Positions 9,565 through 22,457 of a stretch of 64,000 nt of DNA are shown in pieces. The stretch comes from Pyrenochaeta sp. MPI-SDFR-AT-0127. Taxonomy: Eukaryota > Ascomycota > Dothideomycetes > Pleosporales > Cucurbitariaceae. A program made the position numbers and the translations under genes. The DNA is taken from the NCBI GenBank assembly GCA_020747015.1, contig JAGTJM010000019.1, positions 372,001 through 436,000 of the forward strand. Reading direction: 5' to 3'. Below the pieces are notes generated by a model, which was not told the origin of the DNA, did no database searches, and saw only the letters and a program-made list of their open reading frames with translations. Positions within the stretch are counted from its first letter, which is position 1. Every line of letters starts with the position of its first letter.

Positions 9565-12500
9565 ATGGACGACTCCCTAATGGAAGACTCTGTCTTCGAC
9601 GATGGCGCCAGCTCAGACTTCGCACCGCCCGCGAAGCCCGCAAAAGTAGTAAAGGCTCCGAAGGCAAAAGCCGCGCCCAAGAAAGCTGCAGGTCCTGCAA
9701 AGGCCCGCGGCCGACCCGCAAAAGATCCAGGAGCTGCTGCGAAACCAAAGGCGAAAGCCGCACCCAAGAAGAAGCGGAAAGACGACTCAGATGATGAGAA
9801 TTCGGATATAGACATGGACGAAGATCCAGTTGACGACGATGAGTCGCTACTTGCCGATACCCCACCAAAGCAGAAGAAGGCGCCTGCACCAAAGAAAACC
9901 AGTGGTAAACCGCTCGCAGACATCGCGAATGAGAGCTTTGGCTTTGATGGTTCGGATGATGGGCCGGTGTCAAAGCCTAAAAAGGGACCGGGAGGCGCCA
10001 GCGACAAGTACCAGATGGTGAGCACATGAGTATATTGAAACAAGGCAGTCGCTAATACATTCACAGCTCACGCATTTGGAACATATCATGAAGCGCCCCG
10101 ACACATATATCGGCTCTGTAGAACGTCAAACGGACAAGATGTGGGTCTACAACTCCTCCAGTGAGTCTATGGAGTTTCGCGATGTGTCGTACGTTCCTGG
10201 TTTATATAAGATCTTTGACGAGATCCTTGTAAATGCGGCCGATAACAAGCAGAACGACAAGAACATGAGCGAAATCCGGGTCACGGTGGACCGAGAGACT
10301 GGTGAAGTCTCTGTCAAGAACGATGGCAAGGGAATCCCGATTGAAATACACAAAGTGAGTTGTCAACTGCGCATATTCGAGTTACTACTAATCCGGCCAG
10401 GAACACGGCATATACGTACCAGAGATGATCTTTGGTCACCTGCTCACTTCCTCAAATTACAACGATGATCAGCAGAAGGTCACTGGTGGTCGAAACGGTT
10501 ATGGTGCAAAGCTTTGCAATGTTTTCAGTACGGAGTTTACAGTCGAAACGGTCGATTCCAAACAGAAGAAGAAGTACAAGCAGACCTGGACCGAGAACAT
10601 GAGCAAGATGGGCAAGGCCAAGATCACCGATCAAAAGTCGGACGACTATACGAAAGTTTCCTGGAAAGCCGACTACAAGAGATTTGGAATGGACGGTATT
10701 GACGACGACTTCGAGGCAATGGTCAAGCGCAGGACATATGATATGGCCGGTACGCTTCGAGGTGTCAAAGTCTACCTCAACGGCGATCGTGTCAAAGTGA
10801 CCAGCTTTGCCAAGTACATGGAGATGTACACCAAGGCTATATCCCGCGATCAGGGCAAGAGCGAGGATGACAAAGAAAAAGACGTTATCATTACCGACAA
10901 GCATGATCGCTGGGACATTGGTTTTGCAGTGTCTGATGGATCCTTTAATCAGGTGTCGTTTGTCAATTCCATCGCGACAACTTCGGGCGGTACGCACGTC
11001 AACTATATCGCAGACCAGATTGTTGATAAGCTCATGGCTATCGTCAACAAGAAAAACAAGGCTGCTGTAAAACTCAAGCCAGCTCAGATCAAGAATCACA
11101 TCTTCTTGTTCGTCAACTGTTCAATCGTCAACCCAGCATTTACGTCTCAGACCAAGGAACAGCTAACCACAAAGGCGAGCCAGTTCGGCAGCAAACCTGT
11201 GCTTAGCGATAAGTTCCTGAAGGCCATTGAGAAGACCGAAGTCATTCAAAACATCATGCATTTCGCGCAGCAAAAAGCAGACCAGATGATGAAGAAGACG
11301 GATGGCAACAAGCGTAATCGCATTAGCAACGCTAAACTCACAGATGCCAACAAGGCAGGAACTAAGGATGGTCATAAATGCACCCTCATTCTCACTGAGG
11401 GTGAGTCGGCCAGTGTACTTGCGTTGGCAGGACGCGCTGTCGTCAATCAGGATCTGTTTGGAGTGTTCCCTCTGCGCGGTAAACTTCTCAATGTCCGAGA
11501 CGCCACTGTCGACCAGATTATGAAAAATGCGGAAATTCAGAACATCAAGAAGTTTATGGGTCTCCAACACAAGAAAGAATACACCTTGGCGGATATGAAG
11601 AGTCTTCGTTATGGTCATCTCATGATTATGACGGATCAGGATCACGACGGTAGCCATATCAAGGGTCTCCTCATCAACTTCCTTCAGTGCCAGTTCCCGA
11701 GCCTGTTGAAAGTTCCCGGCTTCCTCCTTGAGTTCATTACTCCTATCGTAAAAGTCTGGAAGGGCGACCCGAAGGACCCGCGAGGCATGAAAAGTTTCTT
11801 CTCGATGCCTGAATATGAAGAGTGGAAGGAGCAACACAAGCATGAAAAGAGCTGGGAGCACAAGTACTTCAAGGGATTGGGAACAAGTGACATTCCTGAT
11901 GCTCAAGTGTACTTCAAGGATCTTGATACCCACATGAAGCGCTTCCAAGTCATGCGCGAAGAAGAGGAGAAACTCATTGAGCTAGCGTTCTCAAAGAAGA
12001 AAGCTGACGCTCGTAAGGAGTGGCTACGAGACTTTGTTCCTGGTCAACATTTGGATCTCACTACGCCTGAGATCTCTTATGACGACTTCGTTAATAAGGA
12101 GTTCATCCTGTTCTCCATGGCTGACAATCTACGATCCATTCCTTCAGTCATCGATGGTCTTAAGCCTGGTCAGCGCAAGGTTCTTTACACGTGTTTCAGG
12201 CGAAACATCAAGAAAGACGTCAAGGTTGTTGAACTCGCCGGTTCTGTATCTGGCTCTACAGATTATGCTCACGGTGAAGCCTCCATGCAAGGTACCATCG
12301 TTGGTCTTGCTCAGAACTTTGTTGGCTCCAACAACATCAATTACCTGGAACCAAGTGGTAACTTCGGTTCTCGGCTCAAAGGTGGCTCTGATGCTGCGAG
12401 CGCCAGGTACATCTACACGCGACTATCACCATTCGCACGTAGGATCTTTCACGCCCATGACGACGCTCTTTTAAAGTATGGTGAATCCGATGGCCACAAG

Positions 12501-14905
12501 ATTGAGCCCGAAATGTTTGTTCCTGTGCTTCCGACCATCCTCGTCAATGGTTCTAGCGGTATTGGTACTGGTTGGAGTTCAGAAATTCCGAATTACAATC
12601 CCATGGAAATTATCGACAATATCAGGATACGCATGGCCGAAGGCGCTTCAAAAGAGGATATGAAACCAATGATTCCCTGGTACAAGGGCTTTACGGGCAC
12701 GACTGAAGAGCTCGGAAATGATCGCTACCAGTTTACAGGCACTATCCGCCAGACTGGTGACAATGAGATCGAAGTCACCGAATTGCCTGTGCGATACTGG
12801 ACGCAGGACTTCAAGGAGAAGCTTGAAGAGATCATCAAGGCTGAGAAAACCCCGTCGTTCGTCAAGGACTACATTGACTACAACACTCCCGATCGTGTCC
12901 ACTTCATCATCAAGATGGAGGACAAGCATATGGCGACCGCCCTCGCAAAGGGTCTTGAGGAGATGTTCAAACTTTTCAAGCCACAATCTACCACGAATCT
13001 TGTAGCCTTTGATGCCCATGGTCGCATTCACAAGTATGCGACCGTGCTAGATATCATGGAAGAGTTCTACCATGTCCGTCTACGATATTATCAAAAGCGA
13101 AAGGCTCATCAACTAGAGGTCATGCACAAGGAACTCTCGAAGATGACCAATCAGGCTCGTTTTATTCAGATGATCATCGACGGCAAGCTTAGCGTCTCAA
13201 AGAAGAAGAAGACCGTCCTCGTTCAAGAGCTCAAGAAGCTTGGTTTCACACCCTTTCCTAAGGTCGACGAGGCTAAGAAGGCAGGCGAGATTGAAGATGT
13301 GCAGGAGGACGATGAGGATTCTGAGGAAACTGAGCTCGAAGTTTCTGCTAATGACTACGACTACCTCCTTGGTGTAAGTGCTCTTATTCCTAGCTTTATT
13401 CAAATTATACTAATGTCAATAAGATGGCTATCTGGTCTTTGACTCAGGAGCGTGTTGAAAAGCTGCTTAGGCAGATCGGCGACAAGGAGGGTGAAATTGA
13501 CGAGCTTCAAAAGCTCTCACCCAAGGATATCTGGACCGTGGATCTCGATGCCTTTGTCGACGAGTGGAACACTCAGCTCAACGAGGAGGGTAAACGCAAG
13601 AAGAAGATCGCTAGCATGACTCGTCGCGCTTCCCAAAAGCTCGGTATCGACGGAGGGAAGGGTGGCAAAGGCAAAAAGAAGAGAAAGATGAATGACAGCG
13701 ACTCGGATGACTCTGGTTCTGACTTTGGTCCTGTTAAGAAAAAGGCCAAGCCGAAAAAGGAAGGCTTACTTGGCTACCTACAGCAGGATCTTCAGCCTGT
13801 AAAGAAGCCAAGTGCAGCGGAAGCTTTAAAGAGTAGTTCCGCTTTCGGCAGTGCAGCTCCACAGAAGCAAGGCTCATTGCTGTCGCACCTCGTCAAAAAG
13901 AAAGATGACATACCGCAGTTTGATGGAGCATCAGATAGCAGGCCAGTTACCGCGGACTCTGCGGTAGCCACCAAGCGGGCTCGTCCAGCCGCCGTAAAGA
14001 ACGTCAAGAAGCCGATTCCAGTCATCGACTCGGATGATGAGGATTCAGATGTTTTCGCTGCTGTCGCAAAGGAAGTTGAGAAAAAGCCCGCTACGACCGT
14101 CACCACCTCTCGCACTGCTCGCGGTGCCGCAAAGCAGGCCCCCAAGTACAACCTTGGTGGCAGCGAAAGCGACTCCGATGGGGATGATCTTCTTGGGGAC
14201 GTCAGCAGTATGGTCAAGACCATCGGTGCTGGCAGCAACGGTGTTCCAATGTTCAAAGCAACAGCTTCTGCCCGGCCTGGCAGCAACGGCGGTGCCCGCC
14301 CAGGAAGCGCTACTGGAGGATCCAGAGCTGCGAAAAAGAACAGCCCCATCGAGATTGATGACGACGAGACCAACTACGAGGGCCTGATACCCCAGCCTTC
14401 CCCCGAGCGACCAGCGCCCCGCAATGTCAATGATACGATCATGGGTTCTGACGATGATGACTTTGGTCTTGGTGTCAAGAAGCCTGTAGTGAGCAAGTTG
14501 AATGGCAAACTCGCTGCGAAGCCTAAAGCTGCTGCAAAACCGCTACCGAAGGCTAAAGCAACTGGTGCCCTCGCAGCGGTGAAGAAGACCAACCCTCTGA
14601 GTCCTGCAGCGAAGGCTTATGCCTTAAAACATGCCAAGGCCAACGGCTCCCTTGTGCCGAAGACCAAGAAACCCATCACGATTGACTCAGACGAGGACGA
14701 GACTATGGAGGATGCGGATGCACTCGCGGATGAGATACTGTCCGACGAGGATGAGCCAACGCCAAAACCTGCTGCTCGCGGCCGCGCACCCGCGGCACGG
14801 CCTGGCCGTAGAGCTGCAGCTAAGCCGGCAAAGTACGTAGTTAGTGATGATGAGGCAGACTCGGATGAGGCATCTGAAGCGAGCTTTGATGATGAAAGCG
14901 AATAG
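9565..14905 (+). CDS. top2: DNA topoisomerase II, four exons
   Basis: Exons 9565-10017, 10067-10354, 10401-13373 and 13424-14905 join to 1,731 codons; the introns are 46-50 nt. The enzyme cuts both DNA strands, passes a second duplex and reseals, and is needed for chromosome segregation. Landmarks in order: an acidic and Lys/Ala/Pro-rich N-terminal tail of about 150 residues; a GHKL ATPase with DEILVNAADN near residues 202-211 and GGRNGYGAK; the TOPRIM motif LTEGESASVLA near 579 with PLRGKLLNVRDA; the metal-binding TDQDHDGSHIKG near 660; and the breakage-reunion domain with catalytic Tyr at about residue 917 in ASARYIYTRLSPF. The last exon starts MAIWSLTQERVEKL and continues into a long charged, poorly ordered tail with many acidic Ser/Asp clusters typical of CK2 targets. 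The CACCATGG start context fits. All key residues are present. Confidence 0.96.
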
Positions 14906-17900
14906 GGGGCCTGCTTGCTTAGGGATGTGGCACGTAAGGATGTGGTGACGATGAGACCCAAGCAAAGCAAAGCGGCTCCAAGTCTTCTTGATCTTTAATA
15001 TCAGTACTGATCGAGTTGAAGGTAAAGGAGTGTGAGTCATTCAGGAGAGAGCATGGAAGAAGTTTGATATCCGGCCGGACGGCGCTGAGGGCGTTTCACC
15101 TGTATGAAGCATGGCCTTCATGAAGCCAATTTTTCTTTCCTCGCTCTCCTATGCGGGTCATGACCAATGGTCCACAAGGTGTTCGGCGTCGCCCTTTCAA
15201 GTCTATTATCGATGTGTATTACATAGCAATCACGATCAGCCATAATAACAGGCATGACTTTCAATATTCATTATTCCTTGATCTAGTCTGGGTAGTGAAG
15301 CATGCCACAGATCTTCACAGTCGACCCCGAACGCTTACAGTTTTGCATAACTTCCGTTGCATTCTTGGTGCACTTGAACCAGCGCTTCACCTCGAAGTGA
15401 CCCAATCAATAGGCGTCCAAAGAGAATTACGGAGATGGACCGCAGACTAGGGCACCTGCAGGCCACGCCTACGGCCCGCTTTTGACAGGCGTAGCGTAGA
15501 TGTGTTATACAGTCGCAACCTGCTTGACCCGTGTTCGTTTCGTCTGAACCCAAGTATTGAGATTTTAAAGGACAAAACGGCTCATTACATTTCCGCAGAC
15601 GGCTAAAAAGACTTGGAACGGGCATTAATCTACTCCGCTTCTGCTGTAAACGCGATAGGCTGCGACCATCATTCGCTGTGGTAGCCAGGTTGAGCAAAGA
15701 CGGAGGGAATGTACGTTTCATTTCAGTTTATGGGCTTCCAGTGATCGGAGCGGAGATGGTGGATCACGGATACATATCAGTAGATCGAGGGAAGTAACCC
15801 CGGACAATGATATACTGAGAGGACACTGGAAAGCGGCATGCTATTGCGCCACTGGTATCACTTTATGTGTTGGGTGATGGCCACGGGTGAAGTTTGCAAA
15901 AGAACGAAAGCGACAGGAATGAAAGAGGCTGAGTCGGAGACTGCATACCGAGCAGGATGGTCGAGGAGCCTGTTAGACCAGTGAATAATGTAAATATACA
16001 GAGGGATAGGGATGTCAGCAAACAGTGAGGCGTACTGATGTTCTCGCCCAGTATGTTCGTTGTGTCTCCATTTTGGACAGTCGTGCCCCACATACTCGCA
16101 CAATGGCACCTGTCAACCTGTCAAGTTGTGAGGCTGTCAAACAGCCAAAAGCATGTTGATCTACCATAGTGGTAGTACCTGTCCCCATTTGCACATCTGA
16201 TCAAGCAGCCTGGTGGATCCATTGCTGCCGAGCGTAGTGCGCATGCAAGTTCCCTGCATGTCAACAGTAGCCAGGCCATTCAATTAATGGAGCATCTCAT
16301 TTCGGTTAAGGCGCCGAAAGAAGGTCGTTTTAGAGCATTCGTGCGATCGGTCGTTTTTCCAGGTTCGTGGCATGGTCTATTCCTCGGGCGCTACATTAGC
16401 TTCATCGTCGTCATGGGTCTGGAACACGCAGCGACGGCATCTGTAGTAACGTTGGCAATAAAAGCTAGTAGATAACTACTGGTAAGGAGTGCAGATACCT
16501 ATCGGAAACGTCGTACGTGCATTCAAGGGCGGGGTGCGCCCTCTTGTCGTACCAGGAGCATTGATATTGTCTCAGTGGGAGACAGGCGTACAAAAAGGCG
16601 GAATGGTCCACGGCGGAGGGGAATCGATTGAGGCGGCCCAAATGGTATTCGTATGACTCCATTGCTTTTCTCTTACCAGAGAGACTTGGTGCTCACCTGT
16701 CAAATTACTTGTCCAACGAGACCAAAAGCGCCACAAAGCTTAATTGCATCACCGCAGCTTTCAATTAGCGTCTGAGATGGCCCGCTTGCCTCCGATTGCT
16801 GTGTGTCTCAACAACGCTATTGCAGTACATTGTACTCCCGGAACCTCATCATCTGTGCCGCCTCATCATTCGCAGTGGTTCTTGCAATGACAACGCGACG
16901 CTGTGTTTCTGTATGCCAATCATACGAGAATATCCTTTGGAAATATCATCGTAAGTCTTATGTGGAGACATGATTTCTAGCTTGGCGATATCATATGGTC
17001 TTGTTCGATACAACACGATGATAATGAAGCGCGTGGTGGTGCAGATGTAACTAGGTAGCACGAGACGTTGGCTACACCCACTGCAACCGTTGCTATAGGT
17101 AGGTATTGCCGGTTCCCTAAGCGCTTCCCGCCTAACACAAAAGGCGTGGATTTGACATGTTCATCGTACGACATGCAGCACTTCAATATTTGGGTGCCCA
17201 TTCGATCCTCGGATAGCGGGCCGACTGGCTGTGGAATGTACTAAGATACTGAGCGAGAATAGCAGGCTAGCAAGTGCTGCAGCTGTCATGGTAGCAATGA
17301 AGAGATGTCCGTTCAGAAAGGTAGTGGGAAGGTTATAGATTGCATAAACCTCTTCGTGGGCAACCGAGTCTTCGGTATTGACCGCTAAAATAAGACGTTC
17401 AGGAGTGAGGGGCCGGTGATCATCTATAACCTAGTTTGAGTCTTGGAACATCCGCAAGGTATTCCTTTCGAGTATGGAAGTGCCGAAAGGTGCTTAGACG
17501 CCCTCAGTTCCAGTTATAAGTCGCCATTTTGTGAACTGGTTCGATCGTTGAACGGTCGTGTCGCAAAGTCATTATTTAGGCCATATTTTCCCGAGGCCCG
17601 AGAACTCGACCACGCTGCTCTTGTACCTCCGATCAGGACCAGTGACACATTCGATAGAACATGCTTCCTTGCTGACACTGGCAAGGGAATCGGCGGACCC
17701 ATGCATGTTACTACAGAGCTATTGCCGAACTTTGGACATTCAACGCGGCAATACAGACAGTACTACTGCCTGTTTCAAGGTTAACTTCGAATGAAGCGCT
17801 ACTGTTCAGAAGAACATATGCCTAACTTCCATTGAATGTAAGGATACATTTTGTTTATATCCAGTGCTTCAAGGCTGCTCTACGTGTACGGATGCTAATG

Positions 17901-20548
17901 GTATTATATATTTTGCCGCGTTTGGTTTGTCACCAATACAGAAAGTTGCTGAGCCCAACATCTTTTATGCCGCTCCACGGAGCCCCTGAACGACCAAGTC
18001 GTCCCAGACCGAGCCAAGCAGCCCACAGTCTATATTTCAAACCTAAGACCACTAAGAAGGGTTGTTTCACTCAGATTTGACGCCGGTTTTGGACTCGTAC
18101 GTGAGCCCGCGTGGAGTTAACACGCGGCTGAGATTCTGGAGCCGACCTTCGACAAGTTTCGACTCTCAAAAGACGACTGACACATAAGTGGACCATTAAG
18201 GGCTCTGATGGATTCGATCTACTTTAATCATCTACTTTTCCAACCGTCTGGCACTGTGTAGCCTGCGAAAGCGGAAGGAGTTCCTTGATTGCTTGCTGAA
18301 CCGATTGCTAGCGCTCATTTGTGCTTCACTTGCGCACATTGGGCAAAAAAGAAAAGAAGTGCAGCATTCAGTATGCACGGTGCATATGGAGATAGCGGTA
18401 AGTAAATGTACCGCTCAGTGTACGGTGCCGTGTACGACCTCACCAAGGCGCTCTACTTTGACCGGTCGGCACAGTGAGTTGTTCGAAGCTCCCACCGCCG
18501 GCTGCGCACAGTGACGGCGGATGCAGGCGTCGGTATCCAAGACATCGCAAATTGTGACGAAGTTATACTAGGTTTACAAGCCACGCATTGACTTGTGGCC
18601 ATGGTTCCCACTGGTTAGCGCTGCAGCTTGGCTTTTGTCGTCGTTGGGCGGTCTATACTGAGACATAAACACCGCCTTTCAAAAAAGACGGCCCACAAGC
18701 GGGAAGAATGCAGATTTGCGAGAGTGAAACAGGATCCTTTGTTGGTCGTCCGGTGAAGCACGCTCTGGACAAACCTATCGCCACAAACTCAATGTCGCAA
18801 GTGAATGAGCAGGCTTGCAGTAGAGGGCGCCATGTCTCTTTCTGAGATCGGCTATAGCAACATTGTAGTCTTGGATCTCCATGTTCTTTGGTAGATGGCA
18901 TATTTGTTCGTGACTGGTAGCTTGCAAGACTGGGCTGTGTTGTGTATCTCGTGTAATGGAAACGAAAATAGAGGCACACCGACAGCATTTGCGCCATCCG
19001 TCTCTTCTGCTGGATGCTCAAATCTTCAGGTATTCAAAATCTGGATGAGAAAAGACCTTGTTTGCAATGTGGGCACCCAAGAAAGGTAGGTGCGGTTGTG
19101 CTGCACGGGAAGCTGCAGGGAAGCAACCCAACCGATTCGCCCTCTCAGGCCATGTCAGCAGGGAGTACGCCACATGAAACTCACCTTCTCACGAGATATT
19201 TCCAAGCCTATTGGAGTGAATCATTGAATTTGGCCTTTGGTATTTGCAGATGTACGCGGTGAGCTCAGTTCATGCTGCGCCTTCACTCCTCTGATTCTCT
19301 TTAACGCTTCCTACCATGGTTAAATGTAGCTCGTGACGAGTACTATCTTACTTAATTTCATTTCTTCCATAGTAGAAAGTACAAAAGAACAATACAGATT
19401 GGTTTGGGGCGCGGCTGTCTCGGTCTCTGCCACAAATGGTTGGAAGCACGGTCTCTTCAAACAAGCACGCACGTTCTTCCACTTATTGGTACTGTGTCAG
19501 TCAATGTTATAGCAAAGCTCTAAAAGAAATGAGATAGGAGATGCAGGTCCGGTGGGGATTCAGGGTTCAGGGCGGCATGAGTGCTTGACGCCGTGCGACA
19601 ATGTTCCCTCGATCTACCTCCACACAATTACGTACCCTAGCACCTGATTTCGGTAACAGTCGTTTGGTCTAGTTTCTATGTAGTGTGCGTCTCGAAATGC
19701 CAGGATGTCCCCCTGTCCACCGGACGTTGTCTGCAAGTGACGCTTGGACAAGCTTTGGCGACGCACCCCGGCTAACTGTACCAGCTAACGGGATGAGAGG
19801 GTGCATTTCATGGCTACTTAAAAAGGTAAGAGCCTGCACACGTACCCTCATAAGACCTTGGGCCAAATAGCCCATCTCTTTGAGTGAACGTGTCCAATCC
19901 GGCCGTCAAAGAAGTCTGTCACCCAAGCTCCGACCTCTTGGCCGACCCATCATCCCAATTTGGTAATAAAAGCATCGATAGGTTCCATCAGTATGAGATC
20001 CGCTGACTTGTTCTCGCTTTCACAGGCAAATTCACGGTTCGAGCTCTCCTTCAACGATAGCCAAGCTAGACTATCCGTTGGACAGTCCACGAGGCCCAGC
20101 TAGTCAACAGGGAACCACACCGTTTGTTGAAACAAGCAATTCTCAGATCATTCAGAGCCAGCAAGTAGCGTGTGGCTCTTCGCTGCCACTTCTAGTCGGA
20201 ACACAATACATATACCGCTACGCCCAGCATTCGGATCTCTTGAATAATCCGACAGTGTACAGTAGGCAAGGCGCATAGAATCCTGCGGGAGATATACTGG
20301 CCATCAGTTTTGCTGGCTCATCACATCGCCGTCCCGTCAGCACTTTGCAAACCATTCCGTCGTCAGTCTCTCTTCTTCAGCCGCTGCTAGGCACTTATTT
20401 CACTCAAAAGGCCTTTTCACTCCACAGCAGATTAGTCCTGCTTCCTGACTTAGCAACTTCTCATTGACTTAACCACCCTCGCCGGGTACTGAGACAAAGT
20501 TGGTAATTCGGGCCCTCCGAGAGTTCAAGCAACCCACTGCCATCCGAT
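14906..20548. other. 5.6 kb gene-poor region
   Basis: No frame here gives a convincing protein. Reading frames are short and stop-rich on both strands. One minus-strand stretch (about 17434-17178) begins just after a TAG that could be an acceptor. It reads as a protein-like segment with a hydrophobic run (MTAAALASLLFSLSILVHS) but stops after about 85 codons and cannot be joined to anything. No tRNA, long repeat or transposon protein was recognised. The region could hold decayed genes, an unannotated RNA, or the long promoter of the APSES gene that follows. Confidence 0.4.
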
Positions 20549-22036
20549 ATGAAGATAACTCAGATGCTCAATCCTACTCCACGCGGTGGTTATCATGGTC
20601 ACCGCAGGACCGGTCTTCCTGCACCAATGGTCAATGCATACCCAGTGGCGGCTGCGACACAAACCAACCGTCAGAAGGTCGCTAAAGATATGCCCATCTT
20701 CTTGGATGGTAATACAGTCGTTGGGATTGTCAACTTCCCTCCTCATGAGGCCGGTTGTGACCAAGAACTCATATCTCAGCATCGCAGGTTCCAGGTCTAC
20801 CCGTCGGGCGACATTTGTAACAAGAGTGTTCGGCACATACCATACAGCAGCGATAAGAAGGATTTCATGGATAAGACAGGACATGACGCATTCGAAGGTA
20901 AGGCTCTCAAAATAGAATAAGAGCGCACAAGTTGACCTGGAGGTAGTTTTCCAATACACTTTCAAGAGGCCTGGTGAAGAGAAAGAGTATGTGGTAATTT
21001 GGGACTACAATATTGGTCTCGTTCGGATGACGCCTTTCTTCAAGTCATTGAAACACGTCAAGGCCAGTGTTCGCTCTCTTATATGGAAAGTGCTGCAGCT
21101 GACCAACACAGACAATGCCGGCCAAAGCGCTGAATGCAAATCCAGGCCTGAAAGATATCAGCTATAGCATCACAGGAGGTGCTCTTGTTTGTCAGGGTCA
21201 ACTAAAGTCCTTCAATAGGTGTCCAATGTAGATGCTGACGACCTTCAGGATATTGGATTCCATACCACGCCGCCAGAGCGATAGCAGCCACTTTCTGCTA
21301 CGATATTCGATGGGCTCTGACACCAGTGTTCGGAAACGATTTTCCCTCCTTATGCCTGCAGAAGAAAGACCCCGGCTTCGCGAAATTCCTTATCGACCCG
21401 ACCATCGTTGAACACTGCGCTGCAGAAACAGATAGAGCGCGGACAGAAGGCAAGTCCTACAGCGTTTTGAGGTCGGACCCAGTGTCACCAGTCGACAATC
21501 CAAAGACGCACTTTGACTCACTGGTATGGAGCGCAGCGACGATGGAGCAGGGAAGTGTTGTGCCGGTAGATCTTGAGAGCGGGTATGGGACCGACAGTGA
21601 TCAGAGCTACAAGCACCTCTTCTCGCCAGCAGTGTCTCCCAGAAGTCAGTGTACATGGGTATCTGTGAACGAGCCACAGTTCCCCAAACCCCTACTCGCA
21701 GCCAGCCCTTCCGAGATAGGATCGCCTATCAACCTTCGAGCTACTCAGGGTTTGCTGCCGGCAGCCTCACCTACCACGGCACGCCATGATCAGCCTCGTC
21801 GAACGAAGCGAACACGCTCTAAATCGAGGGACACCGGCGATAGCGAGAATTGGTCTCCTACTCACACATCTGAGACTATCAGTAGTGATGACAGACAAGA
21901 TTCGAGGGGCTTTGGGGGTGAGCGTGACTACTCATCTATCGAAATCGACGCAGCGAAGACACTGATGGCTATGAGCGTAGGCTTGAGGGGGCCGCTGCCA
22001 TCAACAAAGCGTATTCGTCGTGGATCAATGCCCTAA
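20549..22036 (+). CDS. APSES-domain (KilA-N-like) DNA-binding protein, four exons
   Basis: Exons 20549-20897, 20947-21062, 21112-21196 and 21249-22036 join to 1,338 nt, coding 445 residues. The APSES fold (about residues 45-220) is clear: MPIFLDGNTVVGIVNFPPHE, FQVYPSGDI, RHIPYSSDKKDF, then across intron 1 FEVFQYTFKRPGEEKEYVV, WDYNIGLVRMTPFFKSLKH, PAKALNANPGLKD, SITGGALVCQGYWIPYH and AARAIAATFCYDIRWALTPV. This is the Xbp1/Bqt4-like branch rather than StuA, judged by the FQYTFKRPGEEKEY and QGYWIPY blocks. The C-terminal half is Ser/Pro-rich with a basic patch (RRTKRTRSKSR) that may act in nuclear import. The protein probably binds DNA to control transcription or, like Bqt4, organises chromosomes; no transmembrane end was seen, which favours the former. 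The second intron has a GC donor (or GTCAAG 6 nt earlier) and the third a GTCAAC donor. Confidence 0.85.
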
Positions 22037-22457
22037 CAACCTGATCTGAACATTTGGAAAGATTTCAATACCTCCGTCATGCTAGGCTGTGCCTTCCATT
22101 CCCTTCCCGTCGCCCACAACGTCTCTCGGTTTTTTCAGCGCTCATAGCCGGCACTTTCATACCATTACTCGGCATTAGACATAGAGGTCTCTATACATGG
22201 TTATTTAGGCGCGGTACTGGCGCTTTGGTGTGATTTTATGGGCATGGTTTCAAGTCTACGATTGTGATGTTCAAGAGGAAAACCCGCAACACATTAGGCT
22301 GGGATCACTGCGTTATGACATTAAGCGTAGTTTCATGGGACATGACACTTTAAGAGTAGATAGATGAAACTTTATCACTAGTTTAGACCTTTTCGGCAAC
22401 GAATCATAGCCTTATCATTGTCATCATATGCTATATGGACTTTCACAATATACGCGC
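22037..22457. other. Convergent 3' region, nothing recognised
   Basis: This lies between the APSES gene (plus) and the glutathione transferase (minus), and should contain both 3' untranslated regions. No further feature was seen. Confidence 0.5.

Noticed and set aside
9324..10064. 246-codon minus-strand frame over topoisomerase II exon 1
   Set aside because: It mirrors the Lys/Ala-rich plus-strand exon as Ser/Phe/Ala-rich sequence, a known antisense effect.
17443..17784. 113-codon plus-strand frame
   Set aside because: It has no ATG start, no motif and no neighbouring splice sites giving a longer product.
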